Below the pieces are notes generated by a model. That model was given only the letters and a program-made list of their open reading frames with translations. It was not told the DNA's origin and did not search any database. A stretch of DNA of 64,000 bases from Flavihumibacter rivuli (GTDB lineage Bacteria > Bacteroidota > Bacteroidia > Chitinophagales > Chitinophagaceae), in assembly GCF_018595685.2 (NCBI RefSeq), contig NZ_CP092334.1, positions 1,268,001-1,332,000 on the forward strand. Direction: 5' to 3'. Below are positions 15,400 through 23,666 of the stretch, piece after piece (position 1 is the stretch's first letter; each line of letters begins with the position of its first letter). The position numbers and the translations under genes were made by a program.

Positions 15400-17694
15400 T
15401 TACAGGTTCAGCCAGTAATTCAACTTGAATACGATGGACCTGTTCCGGTTCTTGAATAAGGGATCAGAAAAATAATTGTCCGTATACACCAGGAACATAT
15501 CACTCATTGGCTTGAAGCGCCATTGGAACCTGCTGTTGATGTTGATATTGTTGCGCTGGGTATTGTATTGGATGAATGTGGTCCAGAAAAGGCTGGTGGT
15601 GAAATTGATATCCACCCTTGGCGCCAGCAATAAGAGGTTCTCCGAACCATAAGGCTCAGGGAAGGTCAGCTTGTAATACTCTGCTTTTAAGGATACATTG
15701 AGGTGTGGCAGGTGACGGAAATTCATGGTAGCGGATACCTGTGTATTGGTACCATTGTAGAATCCACCTGTGCCCGCGCCCAGGCTAACACTCAAGGCCT
15801 TACGGAAATCAGTTGAATACTCCGCATACACATTCCTGTATTGGTAAAAACCCTTTGGCAGGGGCTCTGCCCCGGTAAAAGAGATCGGGAACTGCAATTG
15901 AACCTGGTTAAACTCTACACTCGCGAAAATTGAGCTGGTATTCGCAAACTGCATGTTATAATTGATATCCGTATTGTTCTCATTGAAACTATTATCCGGG
16001 TTCAACACATAATAGTTACTGAGGGAAATGCCATGCTGCACCAGGCTGGATCCTTTCGGGAACATCTTATATTCCAATTCCGTAAAATTGTACTTGTATC
16101 CCAGTCGCACTAACGTATCCCTGCTGGCATCATAATTCTCAATACGCTCAATAAAACCCATATCGGCATAATAGTTCGTTCCAAGGTTCCCAAAATCAAC
16201 AATGGCGGAAAGGTTACGTCCGCGGTAAACCAACGCTGAATTGAAGAATTGGTTATCACTGTTGATACCGGGTTTAAAGGAATGATGGTAAGTGCCCCAA
16301 ATGTTCCAATTCCCCTTAAGGTTGGAATACCCCAACTCAACACCGGCATTGCGGCCGTATTCATTCAGCGGGTCAGCCTTCTTTTCAGCATCCGTCATGA
16401 ATGACTGCCGGTTCAGGAAATATCCCCTGATGGAGGAACGCTTCAAAACCTGCTGGCTCACGGAAACGGCAGTATAATTTTCCGGCGCGTAATCACCTTT
16501 TCGACCGGTCTGCATATTCATTACCCCAACACGCATCCGCTTCGTAAGGCTTCCCGTTAGCCTGGCTCCCCCTAGAATGGGTATCTTGTTACCATTCTTA
16601 TCCAACCCGATCCTTCTTGAATAGAAGGGCCGGATACCCGGTGTTCCATAATCAGAATAGAGATCTGCATTCTCCAGGAAGAATGTCCTCCGTTCCGGAA
16701 AGAAGATATTGAAACGGGTAAGGTTGGTAACCTGGCGGTCAACCTCTACCTGTGAAAAATCGGGGTTGACCGTAAGGTCAAGGTTCATCGAAGAACTTAG
16801 TCCTATCTTGGCATCAAAGCCTGCATTGAAATCGGCTTCCGGGGAAACATTATTCTCCTTATCGCTCAATCCGGTTCCGGTAATATAGGGGATGAATGAA
16901 ATATTACTTCCTGCGGAAGGCGCAGGGTCTTCCCATACTAACGCACCCGTATAACCGAGATCATAGGACCTAAAGTTTACAGGTACATGGGTCCAAACCG
17001 AATACTCATTGGTCTTGGTATCGATGCGAACAAAATTGATCCCCCAGGTATTTCGCTCAGGCTGGTAACGTAAGGTCTTGAAGGGAATGGCGATCTCGGC
17101 CGTCCATCTGTCGGGATAACGTTTGGTAGCTGAATACCATTTATTGTCCCAACTGAAATTCGGGCCATCACTCGTAAAAGTAAGCTGGTCCTCGGATTGG
17201 GCATTAAAGGCATTTACCACAAAGAAGAAACCACTGGCCCGCTGGTTGAGTGGATCCAACACAATGGCCACCCCATCATTCCCATCATGCCCCACATCCC
17301 GCTTAAGGCTGGTCACAAAAGCCTTTCCGGAATCGTAAGCAGTAAAAGCCACGTATAGGAATTTATCATCGAAGGTTACCCGAACCTCTGTATTGCGCAC
17401 CGGACGGCCCTCATCATTAGGGTATTTGCGCCAGAAGGGACCTGTTTTTGCTGCATATTGCCAAACGGGTTCATCGAACAGCCCATCCACCTGAATGGGT
17501 ACGGTTGATTTTCGGATGGGCAACCTGTACTCCTTCTGGAAACTCTCCCCGTCGCGTTGCTGGGCCTGAAGGGGCGAGATACAGGAAAACAGGAGAAGAC
17601 AAAGTATCGCACCGTTTAACCTTTTGTACTTATCCGGTAACGATTGAAAAATATCGACAACTAATGTTGGAAGTAAATTCTGGGCCATATGCAT
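15400..17694 (-). CDS. DUF5916 protein: CBM9-like domain plus outer-membrane barrel
   Basis: This 764-residue exported protein has a signal peptide whose hydrophobic core (AILCLLLFSCISP) ends at LQAQ near residue 45. It is followed by a carbohydrate-binding-like domain (VPIQVDGLFDEPVWQ, VRVTFDDKFLYVAFTAYD), then the DUF5916 region. The C-terminal part is rich in alternating strands and ends with an aromatic-terminated strand (FKLNYWLNL), as in outer-membrane barrels. The segment LDLTVNPDFSQVEVD followed by FFPERRTFFLENADLY is characteristic of the family. Biological role is not established; an outer-membrane polysaccharide-related function is guessed from the CBM-like part. It stands alone. 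Confidence 0.8.
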   Translation of the reverse strand: MHMAQNLLPTLVVDIFQSLPDKYKRLNGAILCLLLFSCISPLQAQQRDGESFQKEYRLPIRKSTVPIQVDGLFDEPVWQYAAKTGPFWRKYPNDEGRPVRNTEVRVTFDDKFLYVAFTAYDSGKAFVTSLKRDVGHDGNDGVAIVLDPLNQRASGFFFVVNAFNAQSEDQLTFTSDGPNFSWDNKWYSATKRYPDRWTAEIAIPFKTLRYQPERNTWGINFVRIDTKTNEYSVWTHVPVNFRSYDLGYTGALVWEDPAPSAGSNISFIPYITGTGLSDKENNVSPEADFNAGFDAKIGLSSSMNLDLTVNPDFSQVEVDRQVTNLTRFNIFFPERRTFFLENADLYSDYGTPGIRPFYSRRIGLDKNGNKIPILGGARLTGSLTKRMRVGVMNMQTGRKGDYAPENYTAVSVSQQVLKRSSIRGYFLNRQSFMTDAEKKADPLNEYGRNAGVELGYSNLKGNWNIWGTYHHSFKPGINSDNQFFNSALVYRGRNLSAIVDFGNLGTNYYADMGFIERIENYDASRDTLVRLGYKYNFTELEYKMFPKGSSLVQHGISLSNYYVLNPDNSFNENNTDINYNMQFANTSSIFASVEFNQVQLQFPISFTGAEPLPKGFYQYRNVYAEYSTDFRKALSVSLGAGTGGFYNGTNTQVSATMNFRHLPHLNVSLKAEYYKLTFPEPYGSENLLLLAPRVDINFTTSLFWTTFIQYNTQRNNININSRFQWRFKPMSDMFLVYTDNYFSDPLFKNRNRSIVFKLNYWLNL

Positions 17695-17858
17695 TGAAAC
17701 TTCCCTCCTTTACTGGGCTATAGTGAACAGGAGTTGAAGGGGGCTTCAAAATAATCAATGCTGCCCGCTGGCGTTGTGAAATGGGATGAAGGGATAAAAA
17801 TGCGGTTAAATGAATGGAAAGATCGGGATCAAGATAAGTATAGAACAACCCATAGATT

Positions 17859-18311
17859 TCAGCCCCCGATCACCTCATATCGCCCGGTAAGTTCCTGGAT
17901 GATGATCCGGAAGATCACCGGCCTGAGGCTCCCCTCTTTCCGGAAAAGGTCCGGTTGATTTCCAATGGTTGCGGTTGAACTGAGTTTCAGGTGCATCAAA
18001 TGGGTATTGAATTCATGCATGGCATGCTGCCTTTCGCGCTCGTCCCTGATCTCCTGGAATTCACCAATGGCCAGCACGGTATGCCAGTTGGTATTGTCCC
18101 GGATCTCCTCTACTTCAAAACAAACCCTTGGATTCTCCCGCATGATAGCAATCTTGCTGCCCGGCCTTGAATGGGCCAGGATATAACCATTGGAATACCG
18201 GTAATTGATGGGAAGGATATAGGGGGTAAACCCATCTGAAAAACCTATCCTGCCCAGGTTATTCCGCTCCAGCAATGCTTTCATTTCTGAACTGGTCAGC
18301 GTTCCTATCAT
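17859..18311 (-). CDS. Pyridoxamine 5'-phosphate oxidase-fold flavoprotein
   Basis: This 150-residue protein has the split beta-barrel of the PPOX family (LLERNNLGRIGFSDGFTPYILPINY, then ILAHSRPGSKIAIMRENPRVCFEVEE). It most resembles the NimA-like/FMN-binding group. Such proteins bind FMN, F420 or heme; the ligand cannot be read here. It lies downstream of ppsA on the same strand with about 95 nt between, so cotranscription is possible. Housekeeping PdxH is unlikely, because the protein is too short and lacks the C-terminal substrate motif. Confidence 0.78.
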   Translation of the reverse strand: MIGTLTSSEMKALLERNNLGRIGFSDGFTPYILPINYRYSNGYILAHSRPGSKIAIMRENPRVCFEVEEIRDNTNWHTVLAIGEFQEIRDERERQHAMHEFNTHLMHLKLSSTATIGNQPDLFRKEGSLRPVIFRIIIQELTGRYEVIGG

Positions 18312-18407
18312 GGCTTATTTTTTATAGGTTCCTTTTCAAAATTTATTTGGGCCTTTAAAGGTATTACCTGTGCCCCTTAAACAACAACGCCCCTTTCTTT
18401 CCTGGTA

Positions 18408-20804
18408 TCAGGGTGCCTTTTCCTTTTCCCTTTCTGCCACCCTGATATTCTCGATGCCTTTCAATAGTGCATCCGGATTAAAGGAGATACTGCTGATCCC
18501 TTCTTCCACCAGGAACCTGGCGAACTCAGGGTAATCGCTCGGTGCCTGGCCACAGAGCCCTACTGGTTTTCCCAATTTCCTCCCTTTCCTGATCATGGTG
18601 GCGATCATGGCCTTGGCAGCCGGGTTCTGCTCGCTGAACAATTCACTGATGATGGCAGAATCGCGGTCAATGCCCAGTGTCAACTGGGTGAGGTCATTGG
18701 ACCCGATCGAGAAGCCGTCAAAATATTCAGCAAAGGATTCTGCGAGCAACACATTACTGGGGATCTCAGCCATTACATACACTTCCAGGCTGGGATCAAG
18801 CTTCCTGTCAAGTCCGTACTCCTGCATCACTTCCAAAACTTTCCGGCCCTCTTCAACTGTCCTGCAGAAGGGCACCATGACCTTTACATTGTCCAGTCCC
18901 ATCGACTCCCTTACTTTCTTCAAGGCTGCGCATTCAAGCCTGAAACCTTCCCGGTAGAGGGGATGATAATACCTGGAAGCGCCCCTGAAACCCAGCATAG
19001 GATTTTCTTCCAACGGTTCAAATTGCTTTCCGCCCAGCAGGTTGGCATATTCATTGGTCTTGAAATCACTTAACCTGACGATCACCGGGTTAGGGTGGAA
19101 GGCTGCTGCAATGGTGGCTATGCCTTCCGCCAGTTTATCTACAAAATACTGTTGCTTATCCGGGTAATGAAGGGTCAGGTCCTCAATGGCCTTTATCACT
19201 TCCGCATCTTTTACCTCGTTGAACTTCACCAGGGCCATGGGATGGACCTTCACCGAGTGGTTGATGATGAATTCCATGCGCATCAACCCAATGCCATCAT
19301 TGGGATAAAAGGAAAGCTGGAAGGCCTTTTCCGGGTCTGCCACGATCAACATCACTTTTGTTTCTTTCGGCTTTTGCAGGGTGGTCAGGTCTATCTCATG
19401 CTTTTCGAATGCTGACTGCCCCGCATAAATGAAACCGGTCTTTCCCTCGCAGCAGGATACCGTGATCATTTCGCCATCCTTCAAATGCGAAGTAATGTCT
19501 CCACAACCCACAACAGCAGGCACCCCCAACTCACGGGCAACTATAGACGCATGACTGGTCCTTCCGCCCTTATTGGTAACAATGGCAGCAGCCTTCTTCA
19601 GTATAGGGTCCCAATCGGGACTGGTAATATCCGTTACAACAATATCCCCCTCCTGCAGCCGGTCTGATTCCTTTGGTGATTGCAAGAGAACAGCACGACC
19701 GGTGGCCAGGGATGAGCCAATGGCCTGTCCCTTCCCAAGGCATTTGCCCTTGGTATGGATGGCGTATTCTATGAGCAGCGCCGGGTTCCGCCTGGATTGT
19801 ACCGTTTCGGGCCTGGCTTGCACAATATACAATTGCCCGCTATTGCCGTCTTTTGCCCATTCAATATCCATGGGCAAACCATAATGTGATTCGATCACCA
19901 AAGCCCATTCCGCCAGGAGGATCACCTCCTCGTCACTCAATACCCATTGGTTCCTCAGCGCTTCAGGGGTAGGCTCATTCACTGTTGAACTTTCCCCACT
20001 CCCGTTAACGGCGTAGATCATGCGCTTTGCCTTGTCACCCATTTTTTTCTGGACGATCGGGAATTTCTTCTGCCGGAGGGAAGGTTTGAAAACCAGGAAC
20101 TCATCTGGGTTCACCGTTCCCTGGACAATGTTCTCCCCCAATCCCCATACCCCACTCAGGTGGATGATATTGCGGAAACCTGATTCCGGTTCTAGTGTAA
20201 AGCCGATACCGGCACAGCCGATATCTGATCTTACCATTTGCTGTACACCAACCGAAAGGGCTACCAAATCATGTTCAAACCCATTGTCTTCACGGTACTT
20301 AATGGCCCTGTCGGTGTAAAGGGAGGCCATACAGCTCTGCACCATCGCCAGCAATTGCTGCTCCCCACTCACATTCAGGTAGGACTCATGCTGGCCGGCA
20401 AAACTGGCCTCGGGCAGGTCTTCAGCCGTTGCACTGCTCCTGACGGCCACATCGTTAATGCCTTGTTTACCCAATTCCCGGTAAGCTTCCACTATAGCTT
20501 TGGCCAGGTCATGGGGCATACTGGCCGCCATGATCATCTCCCGGATCGCAGCCCCAACCTGCCTGAGGTTGGCGTAGGAAGGTCTTTCCAGCCTGGACAA
20601 TTCAGTTGCAATGCGGTTATCCAGCCCATTGCATTGGAGGAAATAGCGGAAAGCTCCCGCAGTTGTGGCAAACCCATCGGGTACCCTTATGCCTGCAGGG
20701 GCAAGCCGGGTCAGCATTTCACCCAAAGAGGAATTTTTACCGCCCACCTGTGCAACATCCCCGCGTGAAAGCCGGGAGAAAGGAATGATAAGTTCTGGAA
20801 CCAT
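18408..20804 (-). CDS. ppsA: Phosphoenolpyruvate synthase
   Basis: This 798-residue protein matches PEP synthase in length and order. The N-terminal ATP-grasp domain (GGKNSSLGEML, then SSATAEDLPEASFAGQHESYLN) precedes the phosphohistidine swivel domain (NKGGRTSHASIVARELGVPAVVG, His near 418). A C-terminal TIM barrel carries FSIGSNDLTQLTLGIDRDS and the catalytic-Cys region PVGLCGQAPSD. It converts pyruvate, ATP and water to PEP, AMP and phosphate for gluconeogenesis. The SxATAEDLPEASFAGQ pattern separates it from PPDK. ATG start. No DUF299 regulatory kinase gene is nearby. Confidence 0.93.
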   Translation of the reverse strand: MVPELIIPFSRLSRGDVAQVGGKNSSLGEMLTRLAPAGIRVPDGFATTAGAFRYFLQCNGLDNRIATELSRLERPSYANLRQVGAAIREMIMAASMPHDLAKAIVEAYRELGKQGINDVAVRSSATAEDLPEASFAGQHESYLNVSGEQQLLAMVQSCMASLYTDRAIKYREDNGFEHDLVALSVGVQQMVRSDIGCAGIGFTLEPESGFRNIIHLSGVWGLGENIVQGTVNPDEFLVFKPSLRQKKFPIVQKKMGDKAKRMIYAVNGSGESSTVNEPTPEALRNQWVLSDEEVILLAEWALVIESHYGLPMDIEWAKDGNSGQLYIVQARPETVQSRRNPALLIEYAIHTKGKCLGKGQAIGSSLATGRAVLLQSPKESDRLQEGDIVVTDITSPDWDPILKKAAAIVTNKGGRTSHASIVARELGVPAVVGCGDITSHLKDGEMITVSCCEGKTGFIYAGQSAFEKHEIDLTTLQKPKETKVMLIVADPEKAFQLSFYPNDGIGLMRMEFIINHSVKVHPMALVKFNEVKDAEVIKAIEDLTLHYPDKQQYFVDKLAEGIATIAAAFHPNPVIVRLSDFKTNEYANLLGGKQFEPLEENPMLGFRGASRYYHPLYREGFRLECAALKKVRESMGLDNVKVMVPFCRTVEEGRKVLEVMQEYGLDRKLDPSLEVYVMAEIPSNVLLAESFAEYFDGFSIGSNDLTQLTLGIDRDSAIISELFSEQNPAAKAMIATMIRKGRKLGKPVGLCGQAPSDYPEFARFLVEEGISSISFNPDALLKGIENIRVAEREKEKAP

Positions 20805-21244
20805 AGGTTGGTATTCAGGGCTAATTTAGCCAGCCGAAGTGTCCCGGACCATGACGCATATCAAAGCCAGCTTTGACTATCCTCACCCAATAGCAAACAA
20901 GGCAATCCCAAAAAACCCATTTTAAACGGCAAATTCTACAGTTCATACCAAATCTGGAATAGGCGCCCACACCAAAATCCTAATTTGGCAGTAGAATTAA
21001 ACCTTTGATATGAAATCGCTATATTTAATAGGATATTTTTTGCTGTTACCGGCAGTTTATCCGACCCTTAAAGGGTTTGAAGAGCGGTTAATGAATGCAC
21101 TCGGCTCGTCCTCCTTAGGTATTTGTAGCGATAAGAATTCCACTACCACCGTTATTCCAACGGTCATTGAGAAAGATCACGCGCCTTCAGTACATAGTGT
21201 GCTAGACCCAATTTTACTCGATTACTAATTACATACATACCAAC
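20805..21244. other. Divergent intergenic region between ppsA and the cytochrome gene
   Basis: It must contain promoters for both flanking genes. TTTG boxes occur near 20990-21006, but no exact TAnnTTTG is found. A short open frame (21010-21228) is listed separately. I see no RNA gene or repeat. Confidence 0.45.
21010..21228 (+). CDS. Small hypothetical ORF, possibly spurious
   Basis: This 72-codon frame has an ATG just after a CCTTTG box and a hydrophobic N terminus (LYLIGYFLLLPAVYP) that could pass as a signal or membrane segment. The rest is Ser/Thr-rich and shows no recognisable family. It ends 16 nt before the cytochrome lipoprotein. The only support is position and the hydrophobic start, so it may be chance. 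Confidence 0.2.
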   Translation: MKSLYLIGYFLLLPAVYPTLKGFEERLMNALGSSSLGICSDKNSTTTVIPTVIEKDHAPSVHSVLDPILLDY

Positions 21245-21862
21245 ATGAAAAGGATCATACTATCTGCGTCAGTACTGGCGGTGCTTGTACTTGCCGCTAC
21301 CACGGCCTGCAATACCCCGGCAGGTGAAAAGGCTGAAACAGAAAAAACAGCCATGACCAAGGAAGAACTGATCAAAAGAGGGGAATACCTGGTCAATACC
21401 ATTGGCTGTGACGATTGTCATTCTCCCAAAGTGATGGGCCCCCAAGGTCCGGAACTGGACATGGAGCATCGTTTTGCCGGCCATCTTGCCGGTTCTCCCC
21501 TGCCGCCCGTAGATAGCGCCAAAATGCTGAATAAGGGATGGGCCTTGTTTTCGATGGACCTGACCGTAGCCATTGGCCCCTGGGGAACTACCTATGCTGC
21601 CAATATCAGTTCTGATTCAACCGGTATCGGTATGTGGAAGGAAGAGCAGTTCATCAAGGCACTCCGCGAAGGCAAGTCAAAAGGTTTGGACAATTCCCGT
21701 CCGATCATGCCGCCAATGCCCTGGCGAAACTTTGCCAAACTTACCGATGAGGACCTGAAAGCGATGTACCATTACCTCCTTTCTACCAAGCCAGTGAAGA
21801 ATGTGGTTCCGGCCTTCCAACCCGGCACCCCGCCACCGCCACCCGCTGCACCAAAAGGATAA
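21245..21862 (+). CDS. Cytochrome c-type lipoprotein, one heme
   Basis: This 205-residue protein has a lipoprotein signal with acylation Cys22 after ATT-A, and a single heme site Cys55-Asp-Asp-Cys58-His59. Methionine candidates for the sixth ligand lie in IMPPMPW (about 155). The tail is proline-rich (TPPPPPAAP). It resembles the small membrane-anchored cytochromes found with dehydrogenases, but no dehydrogenase gene is adjacent, so its electron partner is unknown. It probably faces the periplasm. A strong terminator follows 14 nt after the stop. Confidence 0.82.
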   Translation: MKRIILSASVLAVLVLAATTACNTPAGEKAETEKTAMTKEELIKRGEYLVNTIGCDDCHSPKVMGPQGPELDMEHRFAGHLAGSPLPPVDSAKMLNKGWALFSMDLTVAIGPWGTTYAANISSDSTGIGMWKEEQFIKALREGKSKGLDNSRPIMPPMPWRNFAKLTDEDLKAMYHYLLSTKPVKNVVPAFQPGTPPPPPAAPKG

Positions 21863-21876
21863 GCAACGATAAAAGC

Positions 21877-21908
21877 AAAGCGACCGAAAATTTTTCGGTC
21901 GCTTTTTT
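21877..21908 (+). terminator. Terminator of the cytochrome gene
   Basis: AAAGCGACCGAAAA pairs with TTTTCGGTCGC and is followed by six T's. It is a textbook rho-independent terminator. Confidence 0.9.
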
Positions 21909-21944
21909 GTGATATTTCCTGCCCTTCAATAAAGCTTAGTTACA

Positions 21945-21985
21945 TGAAAAGAGGCTGCATCAATAACTGATACAGCCTCTTTTCA
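21945..21985. terminator. Second hairpin, terminator-like
   Basis: TGAAAAGAGGCTG pairs perfectly with CAGCCTCTTTTCA (13 bp) around a 15-nt loop. It sits 37 nt after the first terminator. It could be a back-up terminator or the relic of a small transcript. Confidence 0.45.
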
Positions 21986-22057
21986 TTTCCATCCTCTAAA
22001 CCATATAGGGTCCCTTTTTTGCACCATGGGTAATATTGTCAACTCATTCGATCTCTT

Positions 22058-22368
22058 CATTGGGGTTCCCTTCGGGAGCTACCGTGTACCCACAACTTTT
22101 TATACCCCCAGCGGGGTCTCCCGAAGGGGACCCCGATGTATAAAAGGCGAAATATTAATGCATCCAACAGTTAAGCTAATCTTTCAACTACCCGTTGGTC
22201 ATAAGACAAAACGGGGGCGACGGGTGGGGGTAAATCTTTTCACCCTATAGTGGTACTCTTCAAGAGCCCCGATGAATTTTCAACCTGCTATTCATCAGGG
22301 TCCCCTGCGGGAGACCCTGCTGAGGTGAAGATGTGGGTACACGGCAGCCCTTTCAGGAGCCCCCGATG
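22058..22368 (+). repeat. 311-bp inverted-repeat element, copy 1 (intact)
   Basis: The element begins CATTGGGG and ends CCCCGATG. An exact-length relative lies at 47929-48239. Inside the ends, GCTACCGTGTACCCAC (22078-22093) faces GTGGGTACACGGCAGC (22333-22348) with one mismatch. Interior features are a palindrome around GGGGTCTCCCGAAGGGGACCCC (22112 on), a conserved block of about 85 nt beginning TATAAAAGGCGAAATATTAATG, and a second hairpin (ATCAGGGTC/GACCCTG). There is no transposase and no convincing gene. It is MITE-like or encodes a structured RNA. Confidence 0.8.
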
Positions 22369-22424
22369 GGGTTAAACAATTGTACAGTTCCTCCTTAATT
22401 CAATAGTTTGCATAAAGTCACATT

Positions 22425-22692
22425 TTATACCCCAGCGGGGTCTCCCGAAGGGGACCCCGATGTATAAAAGGTGAAATATTAATGCATCCAACAGTTAAGC
22501 TAATCTTTCAACTACCCGTTGGTCATAAGACAAAACGGGGGCGACGGGTGGGGGGTAAATCTTTTCACCCCATAGTGGTACTCTTCAAGAGCCCCGATGA
22601 ATTTTCAACCTGCTATTCATCAGGGTCCCCTGCGGGAGACCCTGATGAGGTGAAGATGTGGGTACACGGTAGCCCTTTCAGGAGCCCCCGAT
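22425..22692 (+). repeat. Inverted-repeat element, copy 2 (5'-truncated tandem duplicate)
   Basis: It is nearly identical to copy 1 from TTTTATACCCC onward, with a 324-bp period. The left terminal arm is missing and the right arm GTGGGTACACGGTAGC is at 22658-22673. The 56-nt spacer after copy 1 (22369-22424) is repeated after copy 2 (22693-22748), so the whole 324-bp unit was duplicated. Confidence 0.8.
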
Positions 22693-22758
22693 GGGGTTAA
22701 AAAATTGTACAGTTCCTCCTTAATTCAATAGTTTGCGTAAAGTCACATTCCCACACCT

Positions 22759-22787
22759 CGCCCGCCGAAGCTTTAGCGCAGGCGGGT
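22759..22787. repeat. REP-like palindrome, copy 1
   Basis: CCCGCC-GAAGCTTTAGCGCA-GGCGGG forms a 6-bp stem. Four further copies occur in the window. Here it is flanked by CACATTCC and CACATCCC, fragments of the 8-bp tandem repeat seen elsewhere. Confidence 0.75.
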
Positions 22788-22821
22788 GTCCACATCCCAT
22801 CCTGGTTAGCGAAAACCCCTC

Positions 22822-23499
22822 TCACGCCACCATTCCCCTTGCCATCATCCGGTTGGCGACCTGTTCCCAGCGAAGGAAGGGAAGGTGGGACGCAATATGG
22901 TCCTCCAGCATTTCGTACATCTGGGTAGGCAGGCTCAGTTGCATGCTCATCAGCCATTTGGCGATCTCCTCTGTATCCATATCACGGACCATCCAGATAC
23001 TGTTGTTCAACCATTCGGAAATGGTTTGCTGGTTCTCCAGCCTGTTCTGGATATTCCGGAGTTCTTCGTCTGTATATTCAGCCCACAGCAGGGTATTCAA
23101 TTGTTCCTCCTGTTGTTGCATACCAGCCAGCACATAATCCACAAATCGCAGGAAGGCGTTCCTGATGGCTATTTCTGTCAAACGTTTCACCCTGGGGGAA
23201 CCGGTTTGTTCATAGAAGCTGATGCGGTGGACAAGCCTGTCGGCCACGGTCCAAACATGGTCTTCCCTATTGAAAGGCCCCGTCACCCCCGGAAAGGCAT
23301 TGGCCACAAGTGGAATAATAAAATTGGCCTCTTGTTCCGCATGGCGGTTAATAGCAAGCACCAGGTCTTCGATCATGTTGAAAACTTCCTCCCGTTCGCC
23401 ATGATGGTTAAAATTGGCGAACTGCAGGGTTTGCATGGTCTCAAACAGTTGAGAGCGCAAGGTGCTATGCGAGGACTTGAAAAGATTAAAACGGCGCAT
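22822..23499 (-). CDS. Hemerythrin-like (HHE) domain protein, probable
   Basis: This 225-residue, almost all-helical protein has histidine/acid clusters in hemerythrin-like spacing: NHHGEREEVFNMIEDLV, INRHAEQEANFIIPLV and EDHVWTVADRLVHRISFYE. A further His pair lies near the C terminus (HIASHLPF). A non-heme di-iron or other metal centre is therefore plausible, but the full set of ligands is not certain by eye. There is no signal peptide. The neighbours, a glycosyltransferase and repeats, give no hint of function. Confidence 0.5.
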   Translation of the reverse strand: MRRFNLFKSSHSTLRSQLFETMQTLQFANFNHHGEREEVFNMIEDLVLAINRHAEQEANFIIPLVANAFPGVTGPFNREDHVWTVADRLVHRISFYEQTGSPRVKRLTEIAIRNAFLRFVDYVLAGMQQQEEQLNTLLWAEYTDEELRNIQNRLENQQTISEWLNNSIWMVRDMDTEEIAKWLMSMQLSLPTQMYEMLEDHIASHLPFLRWEQVANRMMARGMVA

Positions 23500-23666
23500 A
23501 GTCTAAGGTTTAATGGTAAATGATAACTGATTTGGATATTTTTTGAACTCACTTCATCAACGGGTGTTGTGTTCATCCGGTTCCTAAGTGATTCAGGTGC
23601 ATCCCATTTATGCAGTATCTGACGATGTTTGACCAAAGAGGTTACAATCCTGTTGCGGGAAATTTG

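Noticed and set aside
22158..22225. Small conserved peptide encoded in each repeat copy (frame starting ATG CAT CCA ACA)
   Set aside because: The frame is open in all copies, but most differences between copies change the amino acid (His/Gln, Val/Asp, Phe/Val, Lys/Gln), and the downstream frames diverge. The region also forms hairpins, so a non-coding explanation is better.
22026..22250. Longer open frames spanning the 22-kb and 48-kb repeat islands
   Set aside because: They read straight through palindromes and terminal arms, and resemble no protein family.
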